64,000 bases of DNA, taken from positions 64,926,079-64,990,078 of the forward strand of contig OY829327.1 in assembly GCA_963691655.1 (NCBI GenBank), given 5' to 3'. A program made the translations under genes and the position numbers. Positions within the stretch are counted from its first letter, which is position 1, and the number at the start of each line of letters is the position of its first letter. The notes under the pieces are model-generated. The model saw only the letters and a list, made by a program, of their open reading frames with translations, did no database searches and had not been told where the DNA came from. Positions 23,061-35,760 of the stretch are shown piece by piece. This stretch comes from Toxonevra muliebris (lineage: Eukaryota > Arthropoda > Insecta > Diptera > Pallopteridae).

Positions 23061-23683
23061 ACAAATATTATTCGCCAAAATCGTATTTTGAATTAGTCTT
23101 CATAGATTCCTTATTATACTTCACACACAGCGAATACTCAAGACAGACTTTTAGTTTTGGCTTCATATTAAAGAGAAAACTATACACTATTAATCGATAT
23201 GATAAAAAATTAATTCAACATTTTCTTATACATGAAGAAATATAATTATAATTTCGGCTTTCTTTTTTAATGGATGAGAAAAAGAAAATTCTACCTATGT
23301 GCTCCGAGTGAAACTACACAAGAACTCGTCAAAATCGTAAGTAATTACCTAAGGTGTCATATTTAATCCATTAATCCAAATGGTAAACAGATGAAAATTT
23401 TTAAACGAAGTCAGTCAAAAGCCTTTTTGAATCTGTATAAAAATTATTTTAATCGGACAATTGCCACGCCTACCTCCTATATATTTCTTACAGATATAAT
23501 CATTAAATTACATGCCCTAATATACATTGTCGTAAATTTTCACTATCGAACCGTCATCTTTTATGTAAATATAATTACAAAATACTGATTTTATGTTCCA
23601 CTATAGCATTTTTAAAATATCACACGTGTGAGAGCTGTATAGCAACATTCCAGTCGTGATAATTTTTATTATGTTATAATATA
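23061..23683. other. Unassigned sequence
   Basis: No gene is recognised. A GCCACGCCTACCTCC motif at 23462-23476 resembles GCCACGCCCACCTCCC near 60048, a scrap of a common repeat. Confidence 0.35.
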
Positions 23684-24714
23684 CACTTGCTCACGATTCT
23701 AATATTTGTGTGAAGACAATTTATAATTTCTTTAAAAAATGCCAAAGAGAAAAGAAATCAATACGGAAGTGCGAAAATTAATTATTAAATTATATAATGA
23801 AGGCAAATCAATGGCAAAAACGTTGGCACTACAGAAGTATACAGTGCAGACATTTATACACAATTATAAAGCAACTGGAAGTTATAAAAGGTTGTTAAGA
23901 ACTGGGCGTCCAACTAAACTTGATGAAAGATTAAGGAAGAATACTTTTAGAGAAGCTACACAAAATCCAAAGCAGAGCGTAATACAGTTAACCAAAAACA
24001 TTCGAGAATGTGAAAAATCTCAATTAATGCTTTATCATCATACATCACGGGAACGTAATCTCTCATTAGCGATAAAAATAAAAAAAAAAACGTTTGGAAT
24101 ATGCTAAATGATATTAAAACGTTCATTTGATTGGCCCAACCTTTTGGAAGACAGTTATATTTACCGATGAATGCAAGTTTTACATATTTGGCAACGGTAT
24201 CCGAAACTGAATTCTGCGCTCGATTTAAAAAACATGCGTGGCACAGTGAAACATGGAGGGGGACCGGTGATGGTTGGGGCTCATAGATGGAGTTGGGGAA
24301 CTTAGTTTTATTGATGTTATTATGGATCGCTTTAATTACATCGATATTTTAAAGAACAATGTTTTGCCAAGTGTGGGCAAGTTGAGCCTGAAAGACAAAT
24401 TCTTAAACATTCCTCTAGTCCGACAAAGGATAAATAAATAAAAAAATAAAAAAAATACGTCCCGTCATGCTAGTCAGATAAAAAAACTAGTTGTGAGGAA
24501 CTACGCATTTGAATTTTTTGTACAAAATATTTAACTACTTAAAACAAATTGATAAAAATTTATTTAACAACAAATACTTTTAGACATTCAACCATTCCAG
24601 CTTCATAAAACCACGCCCATTAAATTTTTTAGGGTTTTGAGATCAGATTTATGCTTTTAACATCAAAATTTATCAATCCCAATTTTGTCGGACGTCGAAT
24701 TTTGTGAGTAAGTG
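23684..24714 (+). mobile_element. Deleted Tc1-like element
   Basis: The left terminus CACTTGCTCACGATTCT and the right terminus AATTTTGTGAGTAAGTG are inverted relatives. Each is bordered by TA (23682-23683, 24715-24716), the Tc1/mariner target. At 1031 bp it is too short for a complete copy. The TIR core CACT(T/C)ACTCACAAAATT is related to that of the Tc1-like element at 48419-50024. Confidence 0.75.
23739..24370 (+). pseudogene. Tc1-like transposase remnant
   Basis: The first 122 codons form a paired-like DNA-binding region: MPKRKEINTEVRKLIIKLYN followed by KTLALQKYTVQTFIHNYKAT and the GRP box (LRTGRPTKLDER). After a stop and frameshifts the catalytic domain resumes with VIFTDECKFYIFGNGIR (first Asp), LKNMRGTVKHGGGPVMV and SFIDVIMDRFNYIDILKNN. 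The second Asp and the final Glu region are deleted. It cannot be active. Confidence 0.8.
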
Positions 24715-24798
24715 TATATATACATATTATATCTCACATGAAATTTCATGGTTTACAAATTCTACATGTATGGGAGCTAAGCGTGGTAATAACCTGAC

Positions 24799-25316
24799 CT
24801 GCTCTATTCACGTACTTTTCCATCAAAAACTTTCAGGGAGAGAATAAAAGAAAGATTGAGACAAAATTGTCACAAAGAGAAACTATCGGAAAAAATACGT
24901 GAACAGAAAACTATTAAAAACTTTCAACTAAACAGCCGATCCGTTGTTAATTTTAAGCGCGAAAAAAAATTGTGCAGTTTATAATTTAATTTAATTAATT
25001 TAAAGAGTAATTTGTTAAAATCATTTCGTGTGGCACACCCGCATTCACAAATATTCGCATTTTCAACATCATAAATTCACTTTAACAAATTTAACACAAC
25101 CAAAATTATTGTTGACATTTTTATATTTGACAGTTGTTTTTTTTCGGCAGCTGAAAATTTGTGAAAGTAAAAATTTTACTTTCAACTACTTTTTTCTCTC
25201 TCACATTCTTACGCTCTCGTTTTTCTCTCTCGTTGAAAGTTTTTGGAGTACGTGAACACTTTTCCAGTGAAAACTATTAACAATTGTTAACAATTTTTTG
25301 TACGTGAACAGACCTA
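24799..25316. mobile_element. Candidate MITE with TTCACGTAC inverted ends
   Basis: CTCTATTCACGTACTTTTCC at the left is mirrored by GTACGTGAACAGACC at the right. Inner copies of AC(G/T)TGAACA and AACTTTCA...GAGAGA are also arranged in opposite orientation on the two sides. No clear TSD; ends are approximate. Confidence 0.45.
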
Positions 25317-25705
25317 TAATGTTCATAAGCATATACAATTTCATGATCATATCTACAATATATACGTACCAAGTTATACTCTTTTTGCGGTTTCACGCGG
25401 GGGTAGGTGTGGTTATAGTTCAATCATCATAATTTTTCAAATAGTGATTGTCAATGACGCCATGAGCAAGTAACCCAAATTTCAGAATTTCGGGCAGCTA
25501 ATAATGGATTTGGACCCATAATGCAGTACATATACATTTCTTTCTGGCCATTAAAATAAAATATCGAAAACCTTAGAAAATAATAGAAATAAATATGGAA
25601 TAATAATATATTTTGTATTAAAAAAATATACAGAACGAAGCCTTCAAATATATTTAGTACTGTTCTGTATTATACAGAACGGATGGTTACCGTAGATATA
25701 ACATA

Positions 25706-25975
25706 CCGGGTGGTCCAATAAATTTGAGGGAGTGGAATATCTTGAAAGTAATGGATTTTCTTTCTAACCAAAAATACCTACTTTGGAAATTTCAAAGCAA
25801 TACATTTTAATAATCTTATTTGGAAAAAATAATAAAAAATATTATTTTATTATTATTTATATACTTTTGTAAGACACATTTTCTTATACAACAAGTTCTT
25901 TTGCCATTTGAAAACCAATGATTATAGGAATTTATTAAAAGCTTTGAATGATCTAAGCTTATATGCCTCACCCAG
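25706..25975. mobile_element. Short TA-flanked MITE (CCGGGTGG ends)
   Basis: CCGGGTGGTCC at the left and CTCACCCAG at the right are imperfect inverted ends, both bordered by TA. The 270-bp interior is non-coding. A similar start (ACAGGGTGTATTTTTT) occurs at 48059-48075. Low-information ends make this tentative. Confidence 0.4.
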
Positions 25976-26475
25976 TATATGCATATAACGTAATAGACTT
26001 TTTAAAATTTGCCATAATATGCGAATTTTCAGTAACTTTCAATGGGTCCAGTTAGCTTTACAATGTTGCCAAGTAGTCATTGTTATTGTTGTTTTTGTCG
26101 TTTTTTTCTTATAAATTTATTTCTAAACCTTTCAGTGCAAGCATTTGCAGCTAGTGAGGTGTTGCCAGAATACCAAACCCTATTTTGCAATTCTAATTGT
26201 TTATTCTGTTGTTATTGTTTTTTTTTTTTTTGTGGTTGTAGTTAGTGTTGTTTGTGTTGTTCTAAAGATTTTGTTATTTTAAAAGAATTTAAGATAAGCT
26301 TACTGCTTATTGCTGGAGTAGCAGGTTCAGTATGTATGTTTTTTGTATAGCTACGTATGTATATATTTTTGCTATCCGGTAAGTATCTATTGCTATGGGA
26401 TTTATTTCTGAGCAAAGTTTGCGGCATACATACTAATGCACATTTATGTATGTGAATGCGCATGTATGCATGTAT

Positions 26476-27666
26476 GTACCCTGCAGTGAATCAGCGAACT
26501 AGATACAAAAAGATCTAGTTCTGTGGTTGGAACAAATTCACTAGTTCGGTAGTTAGTTCCTACTTGAATGCAAAGATTCACCAGTTGAAACAAAACGATT
26601 TTCTTTTTTTCTTGCAGTAGTGCACATTATGGTGACAATTACATCTATAGATTCGCCAGTTCGAAGTTTTAAATGATCGGTATGCTGTGTCGTTTTACAA
26701 AAACAAAAAAACTTTGCTTCGTAATTGTTCTTCGTCATTTACTGCTGTTTTAACAGCTATTGAATTTGTCTTCAAGTAATTTTGCTTGTTATTTTGTCAT
26801 TTTTGAGCAAGTCGGACGCAAGAGGTTAAGTGAATTTGTTAAAAAGTGTTATTGTATAAAACAAATTAAAAAAGATTTGTAATTATTAAAAAAAATTTTG
26901 AACAAAAAGTTCGTAGATGAAAACAGTCAACCTATCGTAAAGTACAACGTATGAACGTAACCCATGGCGCAAATTTGCAGTCTCAATATAAGTATTTATT
27001 TATTTGCCATTTATTTAATAATTTATTTATGTTTTGATTTATATATATATTTATTCATTTATTTATTATTCTTATTCCGAAATAACTTATGCATAAAACA
27101 AAACATAAATAGAAATATTCGCTGAGCAAAAAGTCTTGGTAACCAAACTAACTCATCAGAAGATAACCTGAAGGAAGTTTATAAAAAATATGTGCAGAAA
27201 ATCAAATTTTATAAATGTATTCGTAACTTATTTAAACTCAAGTAATAATATTATTATTATGTATCAATAATGCAATTTAATAAATGGATCTGTTGCATTC
27301 TTTTTCTGAGTTGTTATTTTTTATTTAAAAAAATCGCCATTTAATAAATTCGCATTTTATTTATTATCTATATGTGTAAAATGTAGGGGCTAAGGTATTT
27401 AAAAACTAGTGCTGAAACTAGTTATTCAAGAACTAGTGATAAAACTAGATATTAACGAACTAGAATAAGAACTAGTTATTGAAGGATTAGCGAAATCACT
27501 AGTCCTCAGGAAATGTATAAGGTAACCAATCGACACCTCCTATGACAACACCATGTTAAATTAGCCAGTTGTAGCAAAGCAACGTAGATAGATGTGGAAA
27601 CAGTCACTGTCTCTTAAGAACTATTGAATTCGTAGTTCGGAACTAGAACTTTTCACTGCAGGGTAC
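26476..27666. mobile_element. TIR element with CTAGT-rich arms
   Basis: A perfect 15-bp inverted terminal repeat, GTACCCTGCAGTGAA / TTCACTGCAGGGTAC, bounds 1191 bp. Both arms carry closely spaced CTAGTT/AACTAG motifs: about 26495-26555 on the left, and at least eight copies at 27405-27510 on the right. Such subterminal motif clusters usually bind the transposase. No transposase frame is seen inside. The outermost GTAC could be a 4-bp TSD rather than part of the TIR. The superfamily is undetermined (hAT- or P-like possible). Confidence 0.65.
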
Positions 27667-28400
27667 CTACAATTAAAATGAAATAATTTAAGCAACATTA
27701 TTTTATATAGCAAGTTATGAGCATATATCATACAATGTGCAACTATTTATGACACATATACAGATATGCCACGAATGTGTTTATCTATATATATATCAAA
27801 ATTGGTAAATTCACAATTTATTAAAACTCCATTTCTGGTATTCCATTTTCGACTTTGCAATCGAGTAATTCGCATTAGTTTGTACCAAATATTAGTTTGG
27901 TGCAAAAATGAGCCAATAGTTTCAATTACAATTAGGTTCATTGTACCGTCATTAAAGACACTATGCAACAAAACGAGAAAAAATTTCTGTAAATGTATGT
28001 AAATTTGTCTGCTGAACCAGAAAATCACGTTTAAATGTTTTAATTTTTTTATGGAAGCGTTGTTGAGTTATAAGCTTTTGAATTTTTTTTAACCTTTCCA
28101 GAGGTAACCCCACGTTTTTAAATATATCTCAAGTTTCAATGATCAGATCGTGTTAAATAAGACACCAAATTAACAGAAATTAAATCGTCAACAACTTTAT
28201 TATTATTTTCCAATTAGCTTAGTAATTCGGGTGCAGTCAATGAAAATATGTGAAAAATATGTGTTTTTTTTGGTCAAAATTAAAGCCGAAAATTCACTAA
28301 ATCACCGGGGCAACATAGAAATCATGAAAATATGCCCAGTTTATTAATTTGCACATAAAGCTTTCACTTTTATGAAAGAAACGAGGTATGTAAGAAGAAA
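27667..28400. other. Unassigned sequence
   Basis: The two mirrored frames at 27747-28028 show no family features. No element ends are recognised. Confidence 0.35.
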
Positions 28401-28402
28401 AT

Positions 28403-28745
28403 CTATGGGTAAATACTAATTTTATGAGCGACTGTGTGGAAGTACCAAAATTCAATCAAATCCACTTTTTTCTCAATATCAGTTTTTTTTAATTTTATTG
28501 TATTAAAGAAGTGCAATGAATGCATTAGAAATAACTCTGGCTCCGTGTTTGTCGATTGTTCGTTTTTAGATTTGTTTTTCGTATAAGGAACCAAATGTAG
28601 TCGCCCATCATTGCCTCATCCCAAACGCCTTGATAGCACTGCTCCATACTTTTCATCTACTGATGGAATCTTTCGCTGTGCTCGTTACTTACATCGCCAA
28701 GATTCTCCGAGAAAAAATGCAAGTGGAAATGTAAAAAATGAGTAA
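28403..28745 (-). pseudogene. Second remnant of the HFLHSHLDFF-type repeat protein
   Basis: The minus strand from about 28740 reads HFLHFHLHFFSENLGDVSNE, HSERFHQ, a stop, MKSMEQCYQGVWDEAMMGDY and IWFLIRKTN. Order and residues match the family seen at 21565-21813 (HFLHSHLDFF..., DEH..., KYCW). An in-frame stop after FHQ shows it is dead. The downstream continuation to 28403 is less certain. Its original carrier element cannot be delimited. Confidence 0.6.
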
Positions 28746-28759
28746 TTTTATCACACAAA

Positions 28760-29930
28760 AAAAAAAAATACTTAAAAAAAAAGTAATGAAAAAGTCATTA
28801 AACAAAATTTCAGTACTGGACTATATGGACATTTATGGTTTCAGAGATGTACCGTACTGCAAATAGTTTATGAGATATCTCGTCATGAATATTTAGCCTG
28901 TATGGGAGGTGCCACGCTCACTTGACACTAAGAAGTCACACTTCACTATAACCCGGTATAAATAAATAGGATTATAGCCATATTTACCTATTCGAAATCA
29001 CAAAACTAAACTTCACTGACTCAAATAAAAAATATTGAAAAACTTTTCGAAACAAAAATTCACGTCGTATGTCCATACTTTTCGAGTATGCATAAAAAAC
29101 TGCTTCTATACAAACAACAACAATGGCATAATGTAGAAGGTGCTGTCACCTAATGCAACAATTTTATACTCAACATCCATCTTGGATCCCTGTCCATTTT
29201 GGGCCTTCTTCCCTAATTAATTTATTACTTTGTTCAAATAGTGAATACGGCTGTTGAGAAAATTTGTGTGAGCGCAGTGTGGACAATTTAATTAAACATT
29301 CATTATAGTCCAGTCATTATAAAGTTTTTCATCATAATAATTTTTTGTGAGGAAGAAAAATCAGAATGGGTTTTAAAGGGGATATAAAGTACAACATTCT
29401 CTGCCATTTTCATTGACTATGGATAATTTATAGTGTATAAACATAACAATATACGGTTAGTTTTTGCTACTTTAACTATTTGCAGCCCTAATAAAAATAA
29501 CTGGTTTTACTATATGTTATAAATTTATTATCTTTTAGTTCAAGACATTACTTTTGAAAATGCTGAAAACTTAGAAATAAAAACATTGACATTTTGAAAT
29601 TTTATCAGTATATTTTGTGTGGTAAGTAATTTTTTGATATTTCCAACGGTTAACCAGTTATTAGTAAAAAAGGATTTTTTCACCTAAGAGGGGTTCTTTT
29701 TTGGGGGAGGGGTCGCTTTGCAACCCCAAAACTAATTTTTGTTGGTTTTCCATCTAACATACTCCTACTAATATTTACTGAAAAAAATCTCAGAAAAGAA
29801 TTATTGTGAACTTTTGGTCGATTTTTTACTCTACTGACTGGACTATTGTACATTAGCAAAATAAATTGTGAATGCGGATGCAAATGTTAAAATTGTGCGA
29901 ATGCTTCATCCGTGCTTACATCTAATATAT
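28760..29930. other. Unassigned AT-rich sequence
   Basis: No gene is recognised. The minus frame 29680-29883 has no known motif. Confidence 0.35.
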
Positions 29931-29997
29931 ACAGTAGGTGGAAAAAATAAGTTATCAAAATGAAAACAAAACTTTAGCACCAAATATCTTCGCAATA

Positions 29998-30561
29998 GGC
30001 TGTCATGCTGCCAGTCACTTAAGGGGACCAACATGCATTTCGGTGTGTGCCGTAATTGAGTGATCTGGTGGAAGTGTGGACTATCACCTCCTCGTGGTGA
30101 CGGCTGGAAACTGTTGCCTGTCAGATGACTGATGCGCAACTTGTGATCTGGTTACAGGGCACATCAGATGTCTGATATGCTACTGGCTAAGATAGTTCAG
30201 GCGGGAGGGAGCAAACCCTCTTAAATAAAAACTCCCCTAATCCAAGGTGTCATGCGACCCGTGCCTATTGGTTTGGCAGTCAGGGGATTAACACTAGTAG
30301 ACTGGTGTGCATGGATCCTACGTCTGTTTTTGCACAAATACTTGTACTTATGTGAAATCAGCACGTGGGACCCGTATGCGCCTGATACTAGTGTTAAGAA
30401 TAGGCTGTCTTTGAACGGAGCCTCCTTGATACACGGCCGCCTCAAGGAGTAAGTGTGGCCTTACCATGGCAGACGGGCTATGCTATGGTGGACCAACCCC
30501 TTCCCGCTTTTTACAGTTGACTGCCAAGCCCGCTCAGGCAGGCTAGCAGTCGTATTACAAA
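29998..30561 (+). promoter_or_regulatory. LINE 5' untranslated region, presumed internal promoter
   Basis: A GC-richer leader between the TSD and the first ORF1 ATG. By family analogy it would hold the internal promoter that lets the element carry its own start signal to new sites. No specific motif proves this; its role is inferred from position. Confidence 0.4.
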
Positions 30562-32171
30562 ATGATCACAAATAAAAAAAATAAATTGAAGAAAATTTTA
30601 AACCAGAGGGAATTAACCGCAACGGAACTCGCAGATCGAATGGAGCATGAGCTACGTGATGAAGATCTGCGAGCTTCCACTAGTAGGGGATCACCCAGGT
30701 CGAGAGGGCCAGTAAGGTGTCAGGCAGTGACTGCACCTACGCGGAGATTAAGCTCTGAGGGTAACCGCACGGTGACCAATAAAGCCAAGGTAGGGTTGCC
30801 AGCTGTCAATGCATTAGCACCGATACCTGAGTCCTCTACAATGGCTTACGCTGGTGTAGTAGCCGCGGGAACTAGTGCAATAGCACCAGCGACCGTGGTA
30901 ACTGCACAAGCGACTGGCATCGTACCCAGTACAGCTCGTACAGAGGTCTCAGCGGCCAGTGCATCAGCATCGGCCGGTGTGACTTCTGTAAGCGCTCGGG
31001 ATGTCTTTCTAGCAAAGGCTGCTAGTGCATTCGCACCAGTTGCTAATGCTACGGGGACATCCACTGGGAAAGGTTACCCAAGGGAGCATAAGCGGCGTGT
31101 GACGAAGATACCACCAATTGGGCAGCCAGGTGGTATGGACGACCCACTAAGGAAAGGCCTTAGTGGGGTAGGTTCAAGGTGGTATCTTAGATACCTGGAG
31201 CAGGGGCTTGAGCCCGCAGAGGCTAGGAAGAAGGCAGATGAGCACAAAGCCAAGCCGTCCGAATGCGCTTCCCAGGAACCTCTAGAAAGGAAAAGGGGAA
31301 GCTCGGTTATCACTCCACCGCAAAAACAGGAGGCGATGAAACCGAGGACGGATATGGCGGCGGCAGGCAAGACGTACGCGGGGGTTGCGAAAGCCGTTAG
31401 GATGGCAGTGTTACCAAAGGAATACCCCAAGGTGACATTGTCAACCGAGCAGCTTTCGGCCCTAGAAGACGCCATCCTAGAGGAGATGGCAAAGGGTTGG
31501 GCACCCAAACTGAAGTTTGAGGGTATCTACTCATCGACTGCAAAGATGTGCAGTCGGCCGAATGGCTGAAAGGGGTAGCCCCGGTGTTGACGGCCTGGAA
31601 TGGACCCCCTCTTATTTCATGTGCAGGTGATGATGTCCCCAAGTCGCACGTGGTGACCGTGTTCTTCCCCAGGAGCTTGGGTCAGACGTCCGAACGGATA
31701 CTGGCCCTAGTCAATGCTCAAAACGAGGGCTTAAGTATTGCCCTCTGGAGAGTATTGAAAGCTCGTGAGGAGGGAAACGGTCAGCTATTGACGATAAGTA
31801 TGGATGAGCAGTCGTTTGAAGCCATCCGTACTTCAGGGGGCGTCATCAACTACCGGTTTGGTGAGGTCACGGTGCACGGGGTGCACAAACGGGCCACGGT
31901 AGAGGACACCTCGAATCCCGAGCCAGAGGCAGTCAGCAATGACGAGCCGAAGGCAACGGAAAGAGTGCACTCAGCCGTGGTCGAGGTGGAGGTCGAAACT
32001 CTACCATCATCAGCCGCGAGCGAAATGGAAGGCATAGTACTCCCATCTTCGACCGCGACTGAAGTTGAGGGTATCGACCTCTCCCTCCTTAATATGGACT
32101 GCCCCATAGATGAGGAGAAAGAAAGGATGTTGTTGAGTGGCAGTAGTAGGGGCAAAAGCCCTGCTAAGTAA
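30562..32171 (+). pseudogene. LINE ORF1 (Gag-like), one frameshift
   Basis: The first part (30562-31569) begins MITNKKNKLKKILNQRELTA. It is basic and then Ala/Thr/Ser-rich to about residue 170, then carries PREHKRRVTKIPPIGQPGG. The frame shifts near 31530. The true continuation reads LIDCKDVQSAEWLKGVAPVL and runs through FPRSLGQTSERIL, LWRVLKAREEGNGQL and MDEQSFEAIR to an acidic tail ending at the TAA at 32169. The block after the shift resembles the DUF4780-type domain of insect retroelement ORF1 proteins, as I recall it. No CCHC zinc knuckles are visible, unlike many I/R1-type ORF1 proteins. The presumed role is RNA binding and chaperoning. The stop lies 5 bases before the ORF2 ATG. Confidence 0.75.
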
Positions 32172-32176
32172 GCTCT

Positions 32177-33358
32177 ATGAGCAGTGGAACAGGCATCAAA
32201 TGTGCCCAGGTTAACGTCCACCACGCAAGAGCCGCCTCGGCGGTGATTGCAAGGACATTTTCAAAATTTAACCTGGGCCTGATACTGATCCAAGAACCCT
32301 GGCACTACCAAGATGCAATCAGAGGAATGGCCTGCAAAAACGGCAAGGTAATTTGGGATAACAGGCAGGATAATCCAAGGGCCTGTATTCTAATTAGAAA
32401 CAACATTAATTATGTTTGTCTTACAGAATTCATGACGCGGGACTTAGTTCCAATTCAAGCCCACCTTAACATCGAGGGCAGCAAACGCGCCATAGTAGTG
32501 GCATCGGCATATTTTCCGGGTGAGGAGTCGTCACCACCGCCGCCAGAAGTGAGGCAACTGGTGGAGTATTGCATCAGGCACAGACTGCCGCTTCTCCTCG
32601 GATGCGATGCGAACGCTCACAGTACCATATGGGGCAGCACAAACGACAACAGCAGAGGTGAGTACCTTTTAGAATTTATCTTATCCGCTAATCTAGAAAT
32701 ATTAAACGTAAGGAATGAACCTACGTTTGTTACTAGAGTTAGGAAAGAAGTATTAGACATAACAGTATGCAGTCCAAATATAGTAGGACTAGTCAAGGAC
32801 TGGAGGGTATCCAAAGAGGACTCACTCTCTGATTATAAAATCATAGAGTTCCTCCTAGAGGGCACAAGTACCGAAAAACCGTCCTTTAGAAATCCCAGGA
32901 AAACAAACTGGACAGAATACATAGAAGTACTTAAGTGTAACTTAGAAGGTATTAAATCGTGCAAGGTGATAAAAAATCATCATGAGCTTGAATATTCCGT
33001 AAATGAACTTAACGAAGCAATACTAGATGCTTTCGAGGGCAGCTGCCCGGAAAAAGCGGAAAGTCTAGGAAAGGACGCCATATGGTGGAATAGCACCCTA
33101 AGTGACATTAGAACCGAAGTACGTAGGCTCCATAATGGAGCAAAACGGAGCGGACAATGGCAAGCTTATAGGGATAAACTAACAGAATATAATAAAGAAA
33201 TTAGGAAGGCTAAAAGAACTAGCTTTAGGAACTTCTGCGACAATATCTCATCTCTACCTGCTGCATCAAGGATATATAAAACCTTTGCAAAAGCAGGGCA
33301 GGACATGAGAATGGCGCTGAAGAAATCAGATGGCACTTCCCTGGAAGTGTTGGGTTAG
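32177..33358 (+). pseudogene. LINE ORF2, endonuclease half
   Basis: This 393-codon frame carries the apurinic/apyrimidinic-type endonuclease that nicks the target: QVNVHHARAA (residues 11-20), catalytic E40 in IQEPW, CDAN (143-146) with D144 and N146, and VLDIT with D194. The last active-site box, normally Ser-Asp-His, reads SDYKIIEF (218 onward), so the catalytic His is Tyr. The linker has WWNSTLSDIRTEVRRLHNGA. The frame ends at a TAG (33356-33358). The RT half continues in another frame a few codons later, so one frameshift plus a further in-frame stop (33373-33375) break ORF2. Confidence 0.85.
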
Positions 33359-33375
33359 ATAGCAAGAATTCATAG

Positions 33376-35760
33376 GAGCAGCCTGGAAGAATAAACAGAG
33401 TAGACAGGAAGGTAGCAGCAGAAATATGCTCTGCGCCTAGATTCGAATGGGCGTTAAACACTTTTCAACCATTTAAATCACCTGGTCTTGACGGCATATT
33501 TCCTGCTCTATTACAGAAGGGCATAAAGGAAATATTGCCATTCCTTATTAATATAGGGAGAAGTAGCCTCGCTTTTGGGTACATACCAACAGCTTGGCGA
33601 AGGGCAAAGGTGGTATTTATACCAAAAGTGGGCAAAAAAGATACCACCAACCCTAAGTCCTTCAGACCTATAAGCTTAACATCGTTTATGTTGAAAACAC
33701 TTGAAAAGGTGGTTGACAACTTTATACGATGTAAAGTCTTAGACACAAATCCATTGCACCCCAATCAGCATGCATATAGAGCAGGCAGGTCTACCGAGAC
33801 AGCTCTGCATGACTTAGCGGGGAAGATTCAAGGGGCACTAGATGTGAAAGAAGTAGCAGTATGTGCTTTCCTGGATATAGAAGGAGCTTTCGACAACACC
33901 TCACACGAGGCTGTCAGTAACTCTCTAAGGCGAAGAGGAGTAGATAACACAACATCTAGATGGATGTCAGAAATGCTCTCCTCTAGAACAGATGAGATGG
34001 AAACAGGGCTAGGTACCATATCAGTCAGCACAACCAGAGGATGTCCACAGGGAGGAGTATTTTCACCTCTAATGTGGAGCCTGGTAGTAGACGAACTTTT
34101 AATGAAACTCTCAGAGGCGGGCATAGACTGTCAAGGGTATGCGGACGATATCGTCCTCATAGCCAGAGGGAAATTTGAAGAAATTCTTTGTGACATTATA
34201 CAAAGAGGGCTAGGTATTACTAGGAGATGGTGCAGGTCGGTAGGGCTAAATATTAACCCTGCAAAGACCACTATAGTTCTATTTGCCAGGAAAAGATCAC
34301 TCCCGCGCTGGAAACCGATATCACTAGCTGGGGAGGCTATTGAACAAAAGCAAGAGGTAAAGTATCTGGGCTTAGTATTAGATAGTAAACTCACATGGAA
34401 AGCGCATGTTGAGGCAGTGACAAGTAAAGCCACTCGCGCTCTAATGGTATGCAGAAGGCTAGCAGGCAAAACTTGGGGATGTAAACCAAGTGTACTGCGC
34501 TGGATGTACACAATGATGGTAAGGCCAATCATTACATATGGAGCAGTAGCGTGGGCAAGGAGAACTCAACTAAAAACAGCGAAAGCTAAATTAGGGAAAG
34601 TTCAAAGGTTGGCATGTATCTGTATAACAGGAGCGATGAGAACATGTCCGATTGCTGCACTAGAGGTTCTATTGGAGCTCACTCCATTACACCTCGTGAT
34701 AGAGAGTGCCTCCAATGCAGCAATCGTAAGAGGAACAAGAAACAAAAGGTTGACGATGAGATCTATAGGGCTTGGAAACCGAGATAACCCGACGAAAGAC
34801 AACTATCTCTTGGACTTGAACAGAATGGACAAACAGTATAGTTTTGAGAAACACTTCGTTGCAAAACTTAGTAGTAAAAACGAATGGGAGGGTGTAGAGT
34901 ATAACTACACACTCAAAGAACACACGATTAAGTGGTATACAGATGGGTCACGTACCGAGGATGGAACTGGGGCAGGGGTATTTGGGCCAAGAATCAAACA
35001 CTCTGAGCCGATGGGGAAGTATCCTAGCATCTTCCAAGCTGAAATTCATGCAATTAGCATATGTGTGCAATTCAACCTGGATAGAAAGTACAAACGGCAA
35101 GATATCGCTATCATGTCGGACAGCCAGGCAGCCATTCGAGCATTATGTTCCTTTGAGATCACCTCTAAGTTGGTGTGGGACTGTTTGAGCAAGCTCAATC
35201 AACTGGGCAATAACAACAAAGTCGCTCTATGTTGGGTCCCTGGACACGCAGGAATTGAAAGTAATGAGCAGGCAGACGAGCTTGCAAGAAAGGGGGCAGC
35301 AACCACTTTCGTGGGACCTGAACCCTTCTGTGGAATAGGAGATAGCGTAATCAGGGTATTACTCAGGCAAGAAGAGAGGAACAAGAGGCAAGAACTCTTT
35401 ACCAATCTTACGGGACTGAGGCAATCCAAAGCGCTTTTAGGTAATTATAATAAGAGTAGATACACATTCTGCATTGGTCTCAACAAAAACAGTTTGCGCA
35501 TATTAGCTCGTATTCTGACTGGGCATTGCGGGCTCAGAGAACACCTTTGCAAGATAGGGGTTGAGCAAAGCTCAATTTGTAGGTTTTGTAATGAGGAAGA
35601 CGAATCATCAGAACATATTTTAGCTCAATGTGGAGCACTGATCCACAAAAGAAGGAAATGTCTGGGCATGCACCAAGTGCCCAGTACAGAACTAGCATCC
35701 ATAGCTCCGGGCGCAATACTCAAATTCTTGAGGGAGACTGGACTGGATGAGGTACTCTAG
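33376..35760 (+). pseudogene. LINE ORF2, reverse transcriptase and RNase H half
   Basis: The open frame starts after the stop at 33373 (first ATG 33535; residues below count from it). RT blocks: KVVFIPKVGKK (25-35), FRPISLTSF (43-51), CAFLDIEGAFDNTSH (110-124), RGCPQGGVFSPLMW (168-181) and the intact catalytic YADD (202-205). RNase H follows: WYTDGSR (D470), FQAEIHA (E503), MSDSQAA (D529), WVPGHAGIESNEQADELA (567-584, D581). The Cys/His tail CRFCNEEDESSEHILAQC is at 682-699. TAG at 35758-35760. The RT and RNase H sites look intact; only the link to the endonuclease half is broken. Confidence 0.9.

Noticed and set aside
20758..25682. ATACAGAACAG words at both ends as termini of one 4.9 kb element
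   Set aside because: The match is short, further copies of the word occur nearby, and no TSD was found.
30846..31642. Minus-strand frames up to 144 codons within the LINE
   Set aside because: They are antisense shadows of ORF1 in a GC-richer region.
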